64,000 nt of DNA from Gnetum montanum. Its lineage: Eukaryota > Streptophyta > Gnetopsida > Gnetales > Gnetaceae. The notes under the pieces were generated by a model. The model searched no databases. It was not told the DNA's origin and saw only the letters and a program-made list of their open reading frames with translations. The stretch lies in assembly GCA_015680685.1 (NCBI GenBank), contig MNCI01003899.1, forward strand, positions 1 to 64,000, written 5' to 3'. This document shows, piece after piece, positions 60,113 to 64,000 of the stretch; within the stretch, counting starts at the first letter, position 1, and every line of letters starts with the position of its first letter. The translations under genes were made by a program, and so were the position numbers.

Positions 60113-62700
60113 GTAGCCAGTACCATATGTGTTTAGAGGATCATTATACACCCTCATGGATTGGTTGTAGGGCCTAACTGGGTTTACCGTATCAAGCATT
60201 AATTCACACATATCTATCATCCTTTACAAATTATCTTACAAAGCTTGACAAAAGTTCATGCTATGATCAGACAATTGATGCTAATGACAGAATTGGTCTA
60301 GCCTAAAGCTCTGTGGGACTAGGTTCTTATTTGATGCTACTTAGGCAAGATTCCTCAACATCTCATAGTACCTATCATGTCTTTTGTGGGCATCCTTAGA
60401 CATTTTCTTATGTTGGATGTGCCCAAGTTTCAATAGTTGATCCAACAGGTCTAAGAGTTTTAGTCGTAATGGGGTATACTTTGAGTGATCCTTACATTCA
60501 AAGTTGGACCTTTGGCTGACTTGTGTCATGGCCACTATAGATGTAGGTAGGTTGGTGGCCTTGGCACCAGAGTTAGCAGCTTTGTGAGTTGGGGATTTGG
60601 GCTACCTAGCCATTGACCCCCAGCTAGTTGCTTTAGCATATGTGGCAACTGTTGCCACTATTACATTCTACTTTCTTGCATGTTGATTTTTGTAGGCAAC
60701 ATAGGCTAGGTCCTAACTTACTTTGGTTGCATCTTATATGCTCTTAATTTGGGCAAAGGCCTAGCTTAGAGACTGCGGGCCTAGACAGTAAAGCTTTGAT
60801 TTTATAAAATCATTAATCGCACCATTGAATATAGCTAAGAGGTGTGCCTTAGCCATGGGCTCTCGTATTTCATTCAACCAGGTGCTCCATCATTGCATGA
60901 ATTTTTTCATGGGCTCTAAGGGACCTTACTTAACCTACATTAGCAAGTTCAAGGTCACTTATGACTTCAAGTTGTACTTGAAGCATGTCATGAACTTGCT
61001 TAAGAGATCTTCTAGAGAGGAGACAGAGCCTTTGGGTAATGCATGGTACCAGTCTAAGGCTTTGCTAATTAGTGACATAGCAAACATGTGCATGATGGCA
61101 TGTAGATAGGCTTGTAGTAGTAAGCACTTAGACTTGAATGTCACCAAATGCATGTTGGAATCCCCTTCAGCATTGTCCTTGGTGAGTTTACATAGTAGGA
61201 CCCTAGTTGGCAGAGTTAGGGGTGGGATCACAAGACTTATAGGATCATCCTAGTAGAAGTCCACCACCTTGACAATTTTGGAGAAAGCACCTTTAAGTCA
61301 CCTCACCTCCTCTATCAAAGTTTGGATCAACTAGAATGCTTAATCCAAGTTTTGAGATGCGTTAGCTGATTATGTTGGTTGGGCTATCTGCTATGTTGGT
61401 TATATAGCCCAAGGTTAGATTTTCAATTGTGGAGACACATGATGTGGGTGATGCATTGGCTATTCTATAGTTGCAGTGATTAGGGCAATACACACACATG
61501 TGGATTGGACTAACACCAAGGGAATTGACAAAATAGGAAAGACATAGGATGCCTAAGTCATTTAGGGCTTGGAGATGGGCCCTATGTGAACATAGGGCTG
61601 AGCTAATGTGATTACTACTAGAAAAGATGGTTGGGCAGGTTGATATGATGCCATGTAGGGCAAGTTAAATGGAGCTATTACATCATATTACATACATTGC
61701 ATTTGATTGATTGCCACTACAGGCATCAACCTAAGCCTAACAGAGTGAGATGGTGATGTCAGTGTTATAATTATCTTGGGGAGGACAGGTGAACTAACTT
61801 GAGGAGGGGTCAAACTCAGGATTGCTTATTGGAAGATGGTGGGAAAGGGACTCTCATGTTTGGAGTGAGCTTCAAACTCATCTTCTTCCTCTTGTAGGGC
61901 TTCCTCATAGTCAATTCCCATGTCATGCTCACTTGCTTGGATGAGTTGGGATAACAACCAATAGTGGGATTATATGAGTAGGATGATATACTCTCATCTA
62001 TCTTGGTGGATTAGTTTGAAGTCATGTTTTGCCTCCATGCCATGGTGATCCATGGGTAACCCTACTTAGATCTTTGCACATATAAAGTTGTATTATTCAT
62101 TGTTAAGTGCAACATACTCTAGGTCTTGGCCACATAGCCTAAGGAATTACCTCGGTCTTGCCATCATGAGATTCCCAGGGTTGCCAATCTTAGCTTCTTT
62201 TTGGATGGTAAATGTGTTAAGTGTATTTAACTAACATTGAAGGCTAATCTGCATTCATGGTTGTAGATCAAGTTGTGAAAGGGAGAGCTATGGGTTGCTA
62301 GTTGTAGAGTACTATGGATGACATTGAAACTGACTCTCTTTTAGCTAACACCACTAACTACTCTAACTATGCTCTCCAAAGACTATGCTCTCTATGCTAA
62401 GAGCTAACTATGCTCTCCATGGACTACACTCTCTATGCTAAGAGCTAACTATGCTATCTACGTTGAGACAATGAAGACTTATGAAAATAGTGGAGAGAAG
62501 TTCAATTTGAATTACTACGTAGGGTTCTAGGGGGACCAACTATGGGGTCTAATCCACACCAACTAGTTAGTAGACAATGCCTGCACTGGCCTAAGATCTA
62601 GATACTACCACGTGTACAGCAGGTCTATAAGGGTGTTGGGTCTACATTAGCCCAAAGGCAATAATGATGATGTAGAGAGCATGTGAGACAACCACGAATG
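60113..62700 (-). pseudogene. Element D Gag, N-terminal part
   Basis: Decayed pieces align with element C. The capsid block is at 61231-60959 (DSNMHLVTFKSKCLLL, KALDWYHALPKGSVSSLEDLL). A later piece at 60535-60341 reads LLKLGHIQHKKMSKDAHKRH. The frame is broken many times and the N-terminal 1 kb (61250-62240) has no open piece of note. It is interrupted at 60112 by element B. Confidence 0.65.
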
Positions 62701-62726
62701 GAGTCTAAAAGAAAAACTATTAATGA

Positions 62727-62743
62727 TCCTCCTTATAGCGCTA
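62727..62743 (-). promoter_or_regulatory. candidate primer binding site of element D
   Basis: On the minus strand TAGCGCTATAAGGAGGA, five bases after the LTR end, equivalent to 36457-36473 of element C. The primer tRNA is not assigned. Confidence 0.35.
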
Positions 62744-62748
62744 GAAAC

Positions 62749-64000
62749 TATAACGATTGAAAATGTAGGTGGCTGGAACACTGAGAGGTTCATAAGCACA
62801 CAGCCTAATCTTGAGTTCAAATGATGGCCTGCTAAAGGTAGAGACAAGATGCATTGAATGATCTTGTTGATCAAATAAGGACTTACTGAATGTCACTGGG
62901 GTGTAGCATGGTTAGCCGCAATGTTGTTTGAAATGGTGCTAAGTGTTTAAGCGATGCTCGTGGTGTTAATGGGGTTAAGCGTAGTTAAGTTTTTTGATAA
63001 AAATGAAAGTGAAAACATGTGGGAATTGCCACCCTAGGGTAGTTTTAGGTACAACTATGTAATGAAATAGTGAAAATGCAAATGAAATGCTTAAAATGCA
63101 AAGAGAAATAGAGAGAAGAAACAGAACATCACCCCAAATGAGGTTAAGTGTAGTTAACAACAAAAGAGGTTAGAATGTACATAGTGTACAATAGGCATAG
63201 TGGATAGCATAGTCATAGTCTTAGAGGTGTTTGGCCATGAAGACTGACATTCTGTTAGGGTGTCTACATATGTCGGGTTGGCTGTCATGGTGTACCATGG
63301 GCTACGATGTTCTAGTGGACTATGGTGGGTTGTGGTGGTTTGTAACTTTGCTAACATTCCTCTAGCTCTCTCCCGAGGCCTTCTTAGGTTTACCAAGTCA
63401 TTGGTTTGCTAATTCATGAACTCTAAAATTTTCCAGCACTTCAAATTTGCCAACCTTGATTTTTTTTCCAACCATGAAAATGTCGAGGGTAGGGGTATTT
63501 ATAGGGTTAGGTTTAGTGTCAAATGTACGGTGAATGCCACATGGAAAAGGGGACAATTTGGACTACACTGTCACCCAACTATGCTTTCCACTAAGGCTAG
63601 TGGTGTTGTGCTTTGTCGTTCTTTGCCAGACTCTATGAGACTACGAGACTATGACTATGCTACCAACTACATGTGTGTGTGTGTGTTGAGGGGACTACAA
63701 GGTACCTAAAAAATGAAATTTTGGAGACTACACTCTAGGACTATGCTCTCCACTATCTTGCATGGGGTATATCATAGTTACAATTTTGAGGACAAAAGGA
63801 GGTACAAAAAATATGTGTTTTTCTAACTACACTTGTTGGAGATGAGTCGAAGTTGAGCTGAGTGGCGTTGTCATGTTGTCGAGGCTACTAGAGGCTATTC
63901 TTGCTAACTTCACTTGACTACATTCTGGACTGGGGGAGAGCGTATTCCCACACTTAGAAAAAAGTTTGTAAGAAAAGTTACTATGTGCTAACTATGCTCT
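62749..64000 (-). repeat. 5' LTR of element D (continues beyond the window)
   Basis: Matches 44009-45240 of the 3' LTR from TATAACGATT onward. It includes shared blocks such as GAACACTGAGAGGTTCA and, near the window end, the first GAGAGCGTA module. Its U3 array lies outside the window. Confidence 0.8.

Larger units (their letters stand above)
44009..64000 (-). mobile_element. Element D: Tat/Ogre-like retrotransposon without pol, hosting element B; runs past window end
   Basis: Minus-strand order: 5' LTR (62749 to beyond 64000), leader, gag (to 60113), element B insertion (50220-60112), gag-PR end (50219-48914), array 1, array 2, 71-bp repeats, 3' noncoding, 3' LTR (44009-46062). Homologous to element C in gag-PR, both arrays and LTR ends. 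It has nothing of RT, RNase H or integrase between the two arrays, which are only about 130 bases apart. It would depend on enzymes supplied by another element. The right end and second target-site copy are outside the window. Confidence 0.75.

Overview
The window looks like nuclear DNA of a seed plant with a large, repeat-swollen genome, most likely a gymnosperm. That assignment is inferred from the repeat landscape, not from a diagnostic marker. It holds one convincing host gene, an intronless SAM-dependent methyltransferase-like gene (about 6.61-8.02 kb, + strand). Almost everything else is nested and decayed LTR retrotransposons, plus a fragment of an endogenous pararetrovirus. I see no tRNA, rRNA, CRISPR or bacterial-type feature.

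Layout. (1) 1-2635: 3' part and 3' LTR of an Athila-like Ty3/gypsy element on +, sitting in an older related LTR remnant (to about 3.3 kb). (2) 3.3-9.5 kb: intergenic DNA, the methyltransferase gene and small tandem duplications. (3) 9.5-12.0 kb and 25.4-25.6 kb: a caulimovirid-like movement/coat protein region, split by element A. (4) Element A, 12.02-25.41 kb, minus strand: a nearly full-length but dead Athila-like element with an extra 3' ORF. (5) Element C, 26.0-37.7 kb, minus: a Tat/Ogre-like element with gag-PR, no recognisable reverse transcriptase, an antisense spliced coiled-coil ORF, RNase H-integrase, and two hairpin-rich repeat arrays. (6) Element E, 37.7-41.97 kb, +: an Athila-like element cut off at its left end and interrupted by a 421-base N gap. 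(7) 42.0-43.3 kb: chromovirus-like pol fragment F, minus. (8) Element D, 44.0 kb to beyond the window end, minus: a Tat/Ogre-like relative of C keeping gag-PR and both arrays but no pol. Element B (50.2-60.1 kb, minus, Athila-like) is nested in D with a perfect 5-bp target-site duplication ATGAT.

Two retroelement groups account for the window. Athila-like A, B, E and the copy at 1-2635 share LTR ends TGATGAG...CTCATCA, a purine tract ending GGGGGTA and, in A and B, a primer site matching tRNA-Asp except at a few bases. Tat/Ogre-like C and D share gag, a gag-PR stop codon at the same place, two arrays with the core GCTAGTTTA, and a purine tract AAAGAGGGG. Premature stops are mostly TAG or TGA at positions fitting C-to-T decay of methylated DNA.

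The points most worth following up are the antisense spliced ORF in C, the paired arrays in C and D, the inverted-repeat modules in the U3 of all LTR families, and the split pararetrovirus.
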